Of a stretch of 64,000 nt of DNA, positions 34,701-49,700 are shown piece by piece (positions within the stretch are counted from its first letter, which is position 1; each line of letters opens with the position of its first letter). The DNA is from Shinisaurus crocodilurus. Its lineage: Eukaryota; Chordata; Lepidosauria; Squamata; Shinisauridae. The notes under the pieces were generated by a model. The model did no database searches, was not told where the DNA came from, and was given only the letters and a program-made list of their open reading frames with translations. The stretch is taken from assembly GCA_021292165.1 (NCBI GenBank), contig CM037879.1:247981438-248045437 (forward strand), written 5' to 3'. The position numbers and the translations under genes are program-made.

Positions 34701-37700
34701 AAAAGATCTCAAGCACCCAAGCCAGGAAAGCTTTCTACCTGAGAACCTGCATAGGTACTGCCACTCAGAGCAGAGAATTCAGAGCAGATAGACCAATGTT
34801 CTGACTCAGTATAAGGCACTTCACAGATATTAATTTTATTTTTCATGCACCAGCCCTGTCCACATGACCAATGTGTGCACACTGAGTACAAGGTGAGGAG
34901 AAGCAGGAACAGGCTTTGGTCTGAACAGTAGACTTTCAGAACAGATCCTGCACAAATACAAGCTGTTCAAGAGCCGTCACCCTGGGACAGTGCTTTGTAG
35001 AAAGCTGCTCGGGTCTTTCACTGTATCAAACGGAGGCCTCTCTTTTGCTCCAGCTCAAACATTTCCCTGCCAGTACCTTATGAGGCACACACCACAATGT
35101 TTATTTCTCAGGGCTTGTTTATTTCCAAGGGTCTCTGTGGCATGTATATCATATGCATGAGTTGGTGTTTGAATTGATTAACTAGCATGTTTGTGTCCTA
35201 ATTGGAGTGTTGTGTTCCCAGGCACCACTAATAAGCAATGGAAAGCAAAGTTCTTTCCAAACTGAAGTCAGTTTGGTATTTATCATCCAGTGTCTTAGAG
35301 CACATTCTGTCAATTTAATTACAGTATATAGTAGAAGTGGACCAAATGTAAGAGACTCTAATTATGAAGAAGCCAGGCCATCTTTCTTCAAGAGACATTT
35401 CCTCTAGCAAACGGTAGTCCAGTCCTTTTTATCTCCTGCAAATTTTACAAAATTAGTTTCAAGTCACCAGAGTAGAATTTTAAGCATCTCTAGTTTCCCA
35501 TGCTGCTGTTTACTTGCAGATAATGGGCATGTGGCTCACGCTGGCTCAGCTTGTCTGAGTGTGGGAAGCTAAGCAGGGTCAGGCCTGGTTATTACTTGGA
35601 TGGGAGACCCCTCCTCTAGTTTCCTGCATTGAGCAGGGGGCTGGACTCAATAGCCTTGTAGGCTCCTTCCAACTCTATGATCTATGAAATCTATAAAATT
35701 TTCACTGTCTGTTTCTAAAATTAAAACTGCAATCCTATGTGTCCATGGATGTGGGAGTCCCATTAAACGCAGTGAGACTTTCTTCCATTTAAACATGCAT
35801 CAGAACAAAAGAAGAGATCTGCTGGATCAGACCAAAGGACCAGCTAGTGCAGCACCCTGTTTCCCCAGTGGTGAACCAGATGTACAGTCATGCCTTGGAT
35901 TGAGAGCATAATTCGTTCCGGAAACGTGCTTGTAATCCAAAACACTCTTATATCAAAACAAAATCCCCCCAAAAAAATTTGTACAGAGATTTTTAATTTA
36001 AGCTGTACTACAGTACTTGTATTGCAAGACGTCGCTTGTATATCTAGTCAAAAAAATTTAAATAAATATTTAAAAATTTGCTTGTCTTGCAAAACGCTCT
36101 CAAACCAAGTTACTTGCAATCCCCAAGGTATTACTGTATTTGGAAAGCCCACACGCAGGGCTCAAAGGGAATAGCGCTCTCCTGCCATTGCTCTTCAGGA
36201 AAAGGATTGTTGTTGTGTTGTCCAAACCTGGGCGACCGACCCCCATCCTGCGGAAGCAGTGAATGAGCCACTCAGCAAGAATGGCAAACAGCCCTTGCCG
36301 CTCTTGCCAAGCTTGCCCAGGCTACCACCAGTGTCAGCTGCTCCACCAAGTGCCCAAGCAGCACTTTGGAGCAACTATCACTGGCTCAGTCTCCCGCTTG
36401 CTGACCGCAAGCCCTTTTGTGCTTGCTGTGGCTTTCCCCACCCCTTTGGGGGGGGCAAGATTGCTATTGCATTTGTGATCTCCGAAGTGACAGCCACTGA
36501 CAGTCGCTTCAAAGTGCCCAACTGGCACATTGGAGCAGTTGTCACCGGTTCACCACCTTGTGCTCAGAATTTGCACAAACATTTGTTCCCCCCCCCCGGT
36601 CTTTCTCAAGTGCACACTTGCACACTTTCGGGACCAAAATGAAAAGCCTTACCTCATCAATGTCCTAGGAAGTGTCTCCTGTCAAACTGCAGGAGGCATC
36701 ATCCAGAAACACTGATGAAACACGGCTACAAAGAGCCTTGTTGCTTTGCTTTCCCCAGACAGCTGTCCAACAATGAGCTGTCAAATGAAAGCAAAGCCAC
36801 AAAAAGGGGGTGGCCTGTATATCACCGCTTTGCAGCAAGATCCTCTAGTTTTTAAGGTTGCACCTGATTGTTCTCAGTGTTCTGCACCTTTTCTACTCTT
36901 TCCCAAAACTCTAGGTGCTCGGGATAGTGGAAAAGTGAGAGCCAGCCCATTTATGGGAGCTGTCAAAACTCAGGCTTCCTTTTAAAATGTAAAAATGTTA
37001 AAAAAAAAACTGGTTAGCCCTGTCAAAAACCCTGTTTTAAAAGGAAGCCTGAGTTTTGACAGCTCCTGACACACCCTTTTGCCAGCAAAGATCTTTTTGC
37101 TATTTTGCTTTCACTGGACAGCTTGCTGTTTGACAGCTGTCCAGAAAAGCAAAGCAACAAATTAACCCCTTTGTAGCCTAAAAAAAAAAAGACTATTTAA
37201 ATGATGAAGATATTTACACAAATTTCAGGTGCAATTTTTTTTCAGACACACCTATTTTTTTTAAGGTGGCGAACCAGTGACAGCCACTCCAATGTGCTTC
37301 TTGGACACTTTGGAGTGGTTGTCAGTGGCTTTCACTTCGGAGACTGCAAAAAGTGATAGTGATCTCTGAAAAAAAGTGCAAAAGGGCTCACGGTCAGCAA
37401 GATTAAAGGAGACAAGATGGGTCCTGCCATGGAGTCCCCTGGGATGGACCGACGGGGAAGGAGGGGGGACAACACATGGTGACCACAATCGTCCGTCAGG
37501 CACGCTGTGGGTTGTTTTGTGAGCCCACACTGCATAGCTTATTTTCAGGGTAGGTTGCCATGACGTGCAATGTCTCCAGAGACATATTGCCTCTGAATGT
37601 GGATTGGGCGGCAAGATCCTCAGTCAGCTTTGCAAATACATAGCCTGCTCTTTAAAGTGCGTGCAGTTTCTCCTAATCCAACATTTAAATCTGATTAAAT

Positions 37701-40700
37701 GTCTTGAAATCTGTTCTCCTTTCTTCCACAGAGCAGCCTCGTACTGAGTCTGAGTGGGAGAACAGCTTCACTTTGAAAATGTTTCTTTTTCAATTTGTCA
37801 ATCTGAACAGCTCTACCTTTTATATAGCATTCTTCCTTGGAAGGTAAGATTAATAAATATGCATCCTGCCTCCCTGGGAAAGTGTAGAAAGCTCTCAAAG
37901 GGGGAAATGATGCTATTGGTGTTAAATTTAATGCTAAGTATAACTTCAGTAGCATGTATGTTGGAGTACAATATTTCATTTTCACAGTAAGCCTATCAAG
38001 TGCAAAGTAACTGCTGCCCAGCTTTATAAGCAAGAAGCAGTTAAAACGAACATTTTACTTTTAACCAGCTACCAACCAGTTCAAAGGGTTGCATCTTCCG
38101 ATTCAAAGGGGCACACATGACAGGACTCCCACTTTCCAGTTGCAGCTCCCTGTCCTGCTTAATGAATCACAAAATGAGCTGCTGGTCTGATGGAGTTGGG
38201 ATCTGGGGGAAGGGGTGGTTAGGGAAACTGAGAAACTTCACAGCACTGCACAAATTTCCTGATTTGCTTCTCTGCAACATAGCCTGGATCTATGAAATCT
38301 ATGAAGTGTGTGTTAAGACGTAGAATTTCACATTTAGACTATTCCCTGCTGTCTATCGTTATACCAGTGAAACCTGATAATGAATCAAATTAACAACTAA
38401 ATGTTCTATTTCTTTGTTTTTTAATGAAAAAATGTAGGGATGTCTACAAATCCCTGAAAACGATCAGATTTGGCATTTGCTTGAGTGAAGCTGGGTAGAA
38501 AATTTGCACCTATCACGAGAGCCTGTGCTTTTTAAAGGGCTGAGCTGAAATGGCCCGCCCATGAAAACAAATCAGAGTGAGGGCAGGGGCAGAAAGCAAT
38601 ATTACCAGACTTATGTCATGTCCTTCCTTAGAAGAAAGTAGCTGGAATGATTGTATTTGACCCTTTCCTGTACTTCCACTGTTATGATCAGAAATCTGAA
38701 ACAAAAGGGGGTGATTATCTTTCTTATGTTTTTAGATTTACAGGTCACCCTGGTGCCTACTTGAGGCTGATAAATAGGTGGAGACTAGAAGAGGTAATTG
38801 TTTTCCTACTAATATTGGGACACTAATACGCAATGAAAAGCAAAGTCCTTTCCAAACGTTTACAAACTAGGGTCAAAGGAAGTTCTATGGAAGCAATCTG
38901 GTACAATTTGGAAATTAGGAGTGCTTAGAAAATATGTGATGTATTGAAAATAATATATGAAGTCACCAACCAAGGCATTTAAAGGAATTTACAACCATTA
39001 GGTTTCAAAGACAAATCCCTTGTTTATTTTGAGCTGAAATTAGCTTTGACTATTTTGAGGACTTTTAAATCACTGTCTTAACAGCAACAAAAGTCCAGGA
39101 CTTGGACTCCAATGTTATGGCAGGTGAATCAGCTGAGGTTCCCAGAGTACAGCCTCGTCATGTTTTCTTGGATGAGTTTCAGTTGGTACGGCTCGAGGAT
39201 GTTGACAAGGTGCTTGGACAGGTTCGTGCAACCACATCCGCACTGGATCCTTGCCCCTCTTGGCTTATAAAATCTAGCAGGGAGGGAACGGCCGGCTGGG
39301 CCAGGGAGGTGATCAATGCCTCCTTGCAAGAGGGAGTGGTCCCATGTCACTTGAAAGAAGCGGCAGTGAGGCCACTCCTGAAGAAACCCTCCCTGGACCC
39401 GGGAGATCGAAACAACTTTAGGCCGGTAGCAAATGTTCCTTTCCTGGGCAAGGTCCTTGAGCGGGTGGTTGCCAACCAGCTCCAGACGCTCTTGGATGAG
39501 ACTGATCATCTGGATCCATTTCAGTCGGGGTTCAGGCCTGGTTTTGGCGCGGAAACAGCTTTGGTCGCCTTGTATGATGACCTATGTTGGGAGAGAGATG
39601 GGGAGTGTGACCCTGTTGATACTCCTAGATCTCTCGGCGGCTTTCAGTACCATCAACCATGGTATCCTTCTTGGGCGGCTGTCTGAGTTGGGAGTGGGGG
39701 GTACTGCATTGCAGTGGTTCCGCTTCTAGCTGGATGGCCAGCTCCAGAAGGTGGTGCTTGGGAAATATTATTCAGCCCTGTGGACTCTCCAGTATGGAGT
39801 TCCTCAGGCGTTGGTCTTATCCGCTATGCTTTTCAACATATACATGAAATCGCTGAGTGGGGGGGTCATCCGGAGTTTGGAATGCGTTGCCACCAGTATG
39901 CTGATGACACGCAGCTCTCTTTCTTAGGGGTGTCCACAAACCTGGTGGGGGGGCCCACCCTGCCTTGCCTCTCTGTGGCGCCCCCCCCGCCGCTCGATCC
40001 TCAGCGGCGCGGAGCAATTCTCTGCGCCACTTGAGCCACCCACGCCGCCCGCGCTGGTCCCGTCGCGGGCGGCGCAGCTGCCTCGCTGCGGAGAGTCGAG
40101 TGGCTGCTGGAATGGAGTAAGGCCCGCTCGCATCTTGTGGATATGAGCGGGGCCGATTTTGGCTCCGCTACGCCCGCTCAAGGCAAGCGGATACATTCCT
40201 ATAAAAATCTCCTTTTCATCTTCAGCAGGTGAGGCTGTGGATGTGCTAAACTGGTGCCTGACTGCAACAATGGACTGGATGAGGGCTAACAAACTGAAGC
40301 TCAGTCCGGACAAGACTGAGATGCTGTTAGTGGGTGGTTCCTCTGACTGGATTGAGGGAGTTCAACCAGTTCTGAATGGGGTTGCACTCAACTTGAAGGA
40401 GCAGGTTCATAGCTTGGGGGTCCTCCTTGAGCCATTTTTGTCACTTGAGGCTCAAGTGGCCTCAGTGGCATGGAGTGCCTTCTACCAGCTCCAGCTGGTG
40501 GCCCAGCTACGCCCCTATCTGGACAGGGATAGGCTGGTTTCAGTAATCTATGCTCTGGTAATCTCTAAGCTTGACTGCTACAATGCACACTACGTGGGGC
40601 TGCCCCTGAACACTGTTCAGAAGCTGCAGCTTGTGCAAAATGTGGCAGCCAGATTAATAACTGAGACCAGGAGGTCTGATCATATAACACCAGTTCTGGC

Positions 40701-43700
40701 CTGCTTGCATTGGCTGCCTATATACTACTGAACCCGATTCAAGGTGCTGGTTTTAACCTATAAAGCCCTACATGGCTTGGGACCGCAATACCTGATGGAA
40801 CACCTCTCCCAACCACAATCTACCCAGACGCTACACTCGACATCTGGGGCCTTCCTCTGATTGCCACCCTCGGGCCTCGAGGGAGGCTCGGAAGGCGGCA
40901 ACAAGGGGGAGGGCCTTTTCTGTGGTAGCCCCTGAACTGTGGAACAGGCTCCCCACTGATGCCCACCTGGCACCAACTTTACTATCCTTTCGTCGCCAGG
41001 TTAAGACTGCCCTCTATGCTGGCATTTAACAGCTCCAAATAGTACACAGGGTTGTGGTTATGTCACCTTTTTTAAACCAGTCTTACTTTATATAACCTTG
41101 TCTTAGCTATTTAAGTAATTTTAAAATTGTTTTTTAAATGTGCAATGAACATTTTTTCGATGTTTTTATTGTTTGTGTTTTTATATTGTATTTTATTGTG
41201 TTTTATAATTGTTGTAAACTGCCCAGAGAGCTTCGGGTATTTGGCGGTATAGAAATGAAATGAAATGAAATAAATAAATAAATAATAAAAATGTCAAGAG
41301 TGACATCACAGTTCCTGCTAGAACGTGGAGTGGACTGACCCATATTACAAATCGGTGTTAAATCTGAGCAAAGTTCACATTTTGTTTTCTTTGCTTTCTA
41401 GAGCCAATTGTAATGTTTAGTTGCTGAGGTACCCCTGTCCTCTCACAGGACTGTACCACATAAGTAGTCACAAGGGAAGTCATTTGTTTGAAAGTGCCAA
41501 TGCTTTAAAAAGTAACGTCCCATATGTAAACTTACCACTTCAGAAAAAAAAAAAAAAACCCCAATGTATTTGTTATGGGCTTTACATGGAGGACCAGGGC
41601 TCCAGGTTTTGAGGGTGTCCATGGGACCCCTCTAACATAAGAATATAAGCAGAAACGTACTTGATCGGATCAAAACCTGTTAAGTCTAGTATTCTCTTCC
41701 CACTGTGGCCAACGAGATGCCTGTGAGAGGTCCACAAGCAGGACATAAGCACAACAGCGCCCTCCTGCTCACGTTCCCAAGACACTGGCAGTGAGGGGTC
41801 TACTCTGTCTGACATTGACTAGCAGCCATTGATAGCCTTATCCTCCATGAGGATGTCAGTGCACACCCATGTTGGTGGTGACTTTTCTCCTCCTATTTAT
41901 TTCCATGGGGGCAGGGGAAGGTTTGCTGCCAGTGGAGGAGAGGGAGGACAGTGGCTCATGAAAGCACCAGAAAAGGGGGTCAAGGCAGTGATGTCAATAG
42001 CAATGGACTTTCACTAGTTGCCCGAGGATGCTGGGAGAGAATCGCAAGTGGCTTCTGAGTAGTGGGCTAACGGTTTCACTTGGTGTCACCTTCTATTTGA
42101 GGTGTGAAGTTGTGCTGCGGGGCATGACTGGGAAGTTTTCAAACCAACAACCTCATGAGAAACAAGGTTGTAATAGCTGTGTGGGAGGTGGACTGTATCT
42201 GTTCCGCAACTGTACATTTGAACTGGCCATTCGATACAATGCAGATGTCATTTAAAAATTAAAATTAGTTAATTTAACAGATCGTGGATTCTTATTTCAA
42301 CACTCTGTATAACCTGGGGTACCACATGCTAAGTCCCACTGTTTATTTTATTTATTTTAACATTGAAATTCTGACATGTGCCTACACACCAGATGACAAT
42401 ATAACAAAAATAAATAAAGAACAGCCTTCAATGGACACTTCAAAAGAACATCATTTTAACAACAAAACAAAATCTAAAAACAAAAAAGCATTAACGCCTA
42501 GATGAGCAGTAACCAATATAGCAAATTTAAATCTTCTTGGTGTCCACCAAAGGCTTGCTGAAATAAAAATGTATTTATGATTTTACTAAAAGCTGAAACA
42601 GAGATGGCCCTATGAGCCATCTGGGGAGGGAGTTGCATGGTGTGGGTGTCACTACTGAGAAGATCCTGCCTCTTGTTCCCACCAAATAACAAAGTCATCC
42701 CCTGCTGGCTGGGGATGATGAGAGTTGTAGCCCAATACATCTGGATGGCACCAGGCTGGGGAGGGCTGCCTTGCCTTAAAGTAACAGCTGTGTTACTTCC
42801 ATTGGTACAATCAGGTTTGCACAAAATGCTCAGAATCCCCACTTAAATGAATATAGGATGTGTAGCAGCAGCACTTCAATAGGTGGTGGGTGAGGCCTGT
42901 AGAGAATTGTACTGTAGGATTTATCAGTATTTCAGTGGGACCTACATTTTAGTCTGCAAGCCTAAAAACACTTATCTTAGATTAAGTCCCATTGAACTCA
43001 GTGGAGGTTGCTTCAGAGTAAATATGTATAGGATTGCACTGTCATTAAGGGCGAAATCCTATGCATGTTTAGACAGAAAAAAGTCCTACAACTCCCAGCA
43101 TTCCCCAGCCAGCCATGTTGCCTGGAGAATGCTGGGAGTTGTACGATCTAAACATGCATAGGATTCCATCCTAAACCTTGGATTTGCAACATGGTTTGAA
43201 GAGGAGTTGTGACTGTCTACACCCTTCATCCTCACAAATGTAAGCAATAAGCAAACTATTTTCATCCTTTGAACTGTTCTTTGCTCCCTTGCCCTTCTCT
43301 CCCCCCCCCCAGTGCCACCCTAGTGGATGCCTTATAGATCTCTGTATGCAAATGGGTATTATAATGGTGCTAAAGCAGACTTTGAACAACTTCATGGAAC
43401 TAGGCTACCCGTAAGTAAATATGGAATCAAGTATATATATATTACTATGAATTGTTGCTTGCTTGTAGAATGTACGGGATGCTGAAGCCTTACTGGTCAG
43501 TATCTCTTGGGTGACATACCTTGATACTCCTAATCTTTTGCATGAGGGTGATCATCATGAAGATGGCATCAGTCTGCAGCAGGGCTACTGTGTTGAAGAT
43601 TTGGCCTTAGAAAGGGATATTGGAAAGAAAACCTTGCCCCTTCATTCGTTGGCTAGATTAGTTACTGTATTTCATTTTCTGTGACCTATTGTATGCAAGG

Positions 43701-46700
43701 GAATGATTTGATTAGCCTTATTTTGAAGACTCCGGTTTGGTTCATTTATCCTCCTGAAATAATGGGGATTGGATGAGTCCTCTGCTAGGAAGAATCCTCT
43801 AAGAAGAGCAGGGAGTTCCCATCCATCTGTACTTAATATAGCCAGTTGAAATAATTTTTAATAAATTAACAGCACTACCTTATGCAGGTATACTCAGAAG
43901 TAAGCCCCACTGAAGCAGTGGGGTTTACTCTCAGGGAAGTGTGCATCAGAGTGCATCTTAAAACATGTACCGTACATAGCAAAACATGTAAATGCAAAAT
44001 ACCCATTAGCAAAGAGGGAAATAACTTATAAATAGCTCACAGTTCTTTATATAGGAAATGATTGACATAAAACTTTGATCACACATTGACTATATCACTA
44101 AACCAATATCGTTGATTTTAGAAACATCTTATGGAACCTTGTACTACTCCTTCACGTTGGTTGTCCAGGACCAATGCTTGGTGATCTATACATCTATGCT
44201 TTTGATACACGCTCTTGGCTGGGAGAGTGACAGCCCACTCCTAGGATGTCCCACAAATTTCAGTTGGACTTATTTTGAATTAAGGGCAGCTATGCATTTT
44301 TCATAGATGACTAACATGTACATCTTCCATTCAGGCATGCTGTTATCCTGAGCTGTTTCTATGGCTTCAGCTCTTTATTGACTTCTTCGCCTCGAATATG
44401 CGGTTGTCAGCTTTCCTACTTATCCCATGGAGGTTTTTTCTTTCTTTAACCCCCACACGGGTGAGGGAATTTTGGGTGGAAAGTGGCTGGGTGGAAAGGT
44501 TTAAAACCCCACCACCACCCACATGTGGTGGTTCCGATCCAGATTGGGGGCACATGCACTTACTCTAAAGTTTTTAAAAAAGTTAGGATCAGCTACATGC
44601 TACACATTTAACATAGTGTGTAGCTTAACCTCATCAGTCTCAGAAAATGCACACTCATTCAAGGAAACTTCTGTATCTTAACTCCCTTCCTCTTCTGAGT
44701 AATTCAAACAATTAGCTATCCTACGTAGGAGTTACACAACCAATCCATCAGCCCCAGATTAGTAGGTATTCCATTTTTCTTTTCATATTATCTGGGGGCC
44801 GAAAGACAGTCCAGCAACATTTGTTTGTCTCTGAAGTTAACAAGGTCTATTAATCTACAGCATCAGCTAAACATTAGTATTTCTTGACTATCCCATGGGT
44901 TGCTTGGTGTATTCATTTGTAATAGTCATACTATATAAACTACTAAGTCAGTATCTCCCACATGAATAAGTCTTCTAACTAGATTTGCTGTCCAGACTCT
45001 TCTAATACAATAAACAGAGAACAGGACAAATGACAAAGACAGAGATGGGTCATGTTGATTTTTTAAATTTATTTTTATGGCGGACATTCTGCATACTTTT
45101 GCAGAATATACTTTCTGTCCGCTATTTATTTAACCCTGTTGCTCTTAGCATCTGAATGCCTGAAGAACTTCAATATTTTTCAACTGCTCCTCATAATATA
45201 ACTTGATTTATCTAAACAGTGCACAGATCTCAAAAACAGCAGGATAGTCTGATATATGAATTAACTGAAGAAGTAGGTTGGACCCATTAACTCCATACTG
45301 TCCTGCCCTGTGAACATAAGTATGGTATGACAGAGGAGAGAGGGATGAAAATGTTGGAAACAACTGGTTTGAAAAATGAGAATTTAAACATAACGTTAAC
45401 ATGTGCAGGTTAATTCAGAACTGGTGGACTAGACGAAAATTGCGGCAGGAGCATGGTTCACAGAGAAAAGCAAGCTTCCCACAATGGGAGAAGGACTACA
45501 ACCTTCAGCCTATGAATCCCTATGGACTCTTTGATGAATACCTGGAAATGAGTATGAAAAATTCCGTTTCTATTGCTTAATTATCAGAGTGTCATTTATA
45601 TACCATATTTCATCTCCCACCCCCGAACAATAGGGATGTATTGTTCTAGTTAAAGACTCCCGGGCATTGCTGCATTCAGAGCTTTTCTGCACAAGGCTGT
45701 TAATCTGCTGTATCTATTGTCAGTTTTGTTGCAGAATTGAGATCCGAGCTCTATACAAAGAGCTTTTCTTTTCCTGATTTTCCACTACATAACCTCTAGG
45801 TGGCACTGTGCTATAGCAAAATAGTGCAATTACAAAAGTAGAAAAATATGGGGGTTTTTTTTTCACTTTTACAAATAACACTCCATTTTCCCCCACTCTA
45901 AAAAGCCCCAGGAAAGTGCTCTTAAAAAAACGGAAGCTAAACTGGAGGCTCATGACATCATAAGATTATCTAAAATGGTTATTTCCTTAGGTTAGGTCAA
46001 AGACCATTTTGGATAATCATCCAAATCCAGTAGTGGTGATCCATGTACTTCCATATAGGGTCCCATGCATGCCAAGAGTGTTAAAACATACTGCATCCGG
46101 AAGCCAGGGCTCTGTGCGCTGTGCTCCTTTGCAGGATCAGGTGTGCTTGGGCACTATCAAACAGGCTACTGTTTGCTGATATCACTAATCCGGTGATTGT
46201 AGACCTACCCTCTCCTCTAACAGGTGAACAATACACTGGCTATTGTTCAGCAGGGAGATCCTCATGTGTAGCAGTCAGTATATGAGGTTCTTGCGCACTG
46301 CAGTCCTATGCATCTTTACTTGGAAGTAAGTCCCAGCTGTGTTTGGTCAGGCTTACTCCTACATGAGTGTAGCACTAGTAGTGTGAATATTTGCAATAGT
46401 GAAGCATGGCCCTTTCTTGCTTTCTTTGTTTCTGATCTAGGAGGATTTTGCATTATGAATTCCTGACTTGTTTTTCTCGCCACCCCACCCCTTTCTATTT
46501 TTCTCTTTGCTCTGATAGCTCAATTATAATTCCTTGTCAAGGAGTTCCTTGTCCCTTGAACAGTTATTAAAGTGCTCAAGGCACATGCAGTGAGCATTTT
46601 CTTGATGTATGGCACACGAGTGGCATGCCTCGGTATATTTATACTAATCTTTACAAAGTAAAATGTACAAAATAAATTGCATATGGGAAATGTTGCTCTC

Positions 46701-49700
46701 ACCCTAGGGGCAAAACCAAGTAAAAAAGTCAATATGAAATGTAAAGCTTTTTCCTTTATGGACTGAAGTGCTCCAAAGGACTAAATTGCATGGAGGCATA
46801 AAACTATCAAACCCAATGAGACTTGCAGGTTACCAGCTCTTTAGAAAACCTGACTTCTAAGGAATATTTGCTTCTTCACCCTGGCCTCATAGTCTCCATT
46901 GCCCTAACGTCACCACTGCATGGCTCATGATGAAAGTCAAGAAACCTAGGATAGATATTTGCATTCTTTCACATCATAGTCTTCAATGTGTGCTAAACAT
47001 TTTTTTTCTAGAAACAAGATTCTTCATAATGCCATATGTTAAGACTGAAGAATAGGTGTAAATTTGCTAGTTTTGCTTTGCTTATAATCTAGACATACAT
47101 TTTTTTATTAATCTAGAAACATACAATATAATACATTTATACGTTGATATTATTTTTATAAACAGTTTAAAATGAAAAATAAAAAGACAAGTAAATGTTT
47201 AATCTGTACCTAACATATGCTACATTTATTCTAACATCTAACTCACTCACATTTCCTCCAGGGGAACACCTTTGACCTAGAAACTAAGGTTTAATTAACT
47301 TGGAGAGGTGAGGCTTTGCAATATGTCTTGGTTTGATCTCGCTTGCCATTTTAAGTGGCAAGGGGGTCTGCAAGCCTGCAGGCATATTTGGTTATGATTA
47401 GACACATCAGCCTGCTGCTTGAAAGACCAAGTTGGAGAGCCTACCTGGGGGGAAATCTACTCACAAATATGTGCCACACCTTACTACGTGCCAGCTACGC
47501 TGGCTGGGGCATGCAGGGAGTTGTAGGCCAAAAACATCTGGGGACCCAAGGTTGGAGAACACTGTCATAGACTGAAGGGCAAATAAATTTACTTTTGATT
47601 GGGAACCCAGACCTTCTATTTGTCCCACATTGTGTCTTTTGTCTTTAATTATACTTGTGCTGATCTTTGGTCATGTGCATTAAAAAGTGTGGATTTGCAG
47701 CACACCAAAGATGCCCAAAAGATACACATCAAGGGACAATTTAAAATGAAGCAAAAAGTAACAAGGAGCAGTGGTCGAGAATAGATATACCCTAAGTCAG
47801 CAGTCCAATTCCTCCCCTCCCCACCCCCAGTTTATTACTGAATATGTCATTTCCCCCACCTCTTTTCACAGTTCTTCAGTTTGGCTTCATAACCATCTTT
47901 GTAGCAGCTTTTCCACTTGCTCCACTTCTGGCCTTACTTAACAACATTATTGAAATCCGGCTTGATGCGTATAAATTTGTCACACAGTGGAGGCGGCCAT
48001 TAGCTTCAAGAGCCAAAGATATAGGTAAGCTATTTATCATTATACATGGAAAGTGTCTGCTCAGTAGCTCAATCTCCTTGTATATTAGAATTGTGAAGGT
48101 GCTTCCACAACCGATAGAAAGCTGAAATGTGTAGTCCAAGATGCTCTGGTTGCTAAGAAAAGTCTGTCAATAGGATAATATGGGCAAAACCTGCTCATGA
48201 AGTCTTCCTCGTAAGAGCAGCCACCATGGCAACATAACGTAGAAGAGGGGGAACTTCAGTGGCAGCTAGGAATGTACTCAACTGCACAGGGTCAACAACA
48301 CTCATTTGGGTCTCAATCTTTTGCTGGGAATTGTAGGACTTCTGTCTAAACATGCATAAGATCGAGCCCTTAAAGACTCAATCCGATGCGAGTTTAGACA
48401 GGAAAAAGGCCTACAACTCCCAGCATGCCCCAGCCAGGATTGTGCCTTAAATGTTTTTCAAAGTAGCTTAAATCAGTATTTCTTGTGTGTGTGGGGGGGG
48501 TACTGGTACAATTCAAAATATTTAAAACTGTAGGAAAAATTCAGTATTTCCATTCCCTGCATCTTTCATTTGAATATAAAAGGAATGGTAGAATGCGTTA
48601 CCAATCTGAAAATGACTATCTACCTACCATATATCTACCTTGCCAGTGTGGCATGGTGGTTAGAGTGTTGGACTGGGACTCCGGGGATCCAGGTTCTAGT
48701 CCCCACTAGGCCATGAAGCTTACTGCGTGACTTTAGGCCAGTCACTGACTCTCAGTCTAACCTACCTCACAGGGTTGTTGTGAGGATAAAATGGAGAGGA
48801 GGAGGATTATGTAAGCTGCCTTGGGTTCCTTGCAGGAAACAGGGTGGGATATAAATATAATAAATACATTTTCTAAGCTTATTTAAGCCTAGCATCAGTT
48901 GTGAAAATGCCCACATACCTGTTAGTAGAGTCTTGGTTGGTGCTTTCCTTTTTTTACTGTGCATGCAAATTAATCTCACATCACAGAGAGGCTTTGTTGC
49001 TTTTGGGAGCCCCTCCCTTAGAGTAGTAAGGCTTAACCTCTATGCTGTGTGTGGTAGTTGAGTGTTTTGTTGTCTTATCAGTTGACGGAGGAAGGACAGA
49101 GCTTCTGTTAAACAATGGAAGATGTGCCTACTCTTTTGGGATGCAGCAGCAGGAAGCATTGATCATCACTGCAGACTAATGGTAGAAAAGTGTTACATGC
49201 CAACATCCTGTGCATGTCTACTCAGAAGTAAGTCCCAGTGAGTTCAGTGGGACTTACTCTGGGTAAGTATGCACAGAATTACCTGGGGATAAGACCTATT
49301 GAGCTCTGTGGAACTTACTCCTGAATACGCATGTATAGAATTATACTGTGTTAAGAAACAAATGTTGACTGAAGTAGTAAATACTAATAACTTCCAACTG
49401 TATTTGCATTTGAACTACTTCTTCAGTTCTTGTCTCTGGAATTCACACAGCATTTTCTTCATTGCACAGGAATCTGGTATGGAATTTTGGAAGGCATCGG
49501 AATTCTTTCCGTTATTACGAATGCATTTGTTATCGCTGTAACTTCAGATTTCATCCCCCGGCTTGTTTATGCTTACAAATATGGACCATGTGCAGGTCAA
49601 GGGGAGGCTGGACAAAAGTAAGTTTTCTTTTTGGAAATATGCTACATCATCATCATCCAGGTCTCCGGAGCAAACGTTAGTCATAGCGCTTGCAACAGCA

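Larger units (their letters stand above)
34298..37731 (+). other. ANO4 intron, 3.4 kb
   Basis: Holds an (AT)n tract (34403-34425), an unknown repeat-like block (34440-34690), a SINE A tail (34775-34820), a 5S SINE (35531-35688), a TA-flanked MITE (35885-36136) and a large foldback (36388-37412). Confidence 0.8.
38794..43312 (+). other. ANO4 intron, 4.5 kb
   Basis: Holds the broken L2-type LINE (39095-41285), a LINE tail fragment (42545-42660, minus), a MITE fragment (42697-42775), a repeat C copy (42966-43040) and MITE B (43049-43172). Nothing recognised in 41300-42280. Confidence 0.8.
48025..49469 (+). other. ANO4 intron, 1.4 kb
   Basis: Holds MITE B halves (48328-48442), SINE B (48642-48869) and repeat C copies (49203-49352). 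Confidence 0.8.

Noticed and set aside
35545..35615. 5S rRNA gene
   Set aside because: Only the internal promoter part matches, followed by a CR1-like tail repeated at 50311, so it is a SINE.
36259..36642. 127-codon ORF (+)
   Set aside because: Lies in one arm of the foldback; the inverted arm does not preserve the frame.
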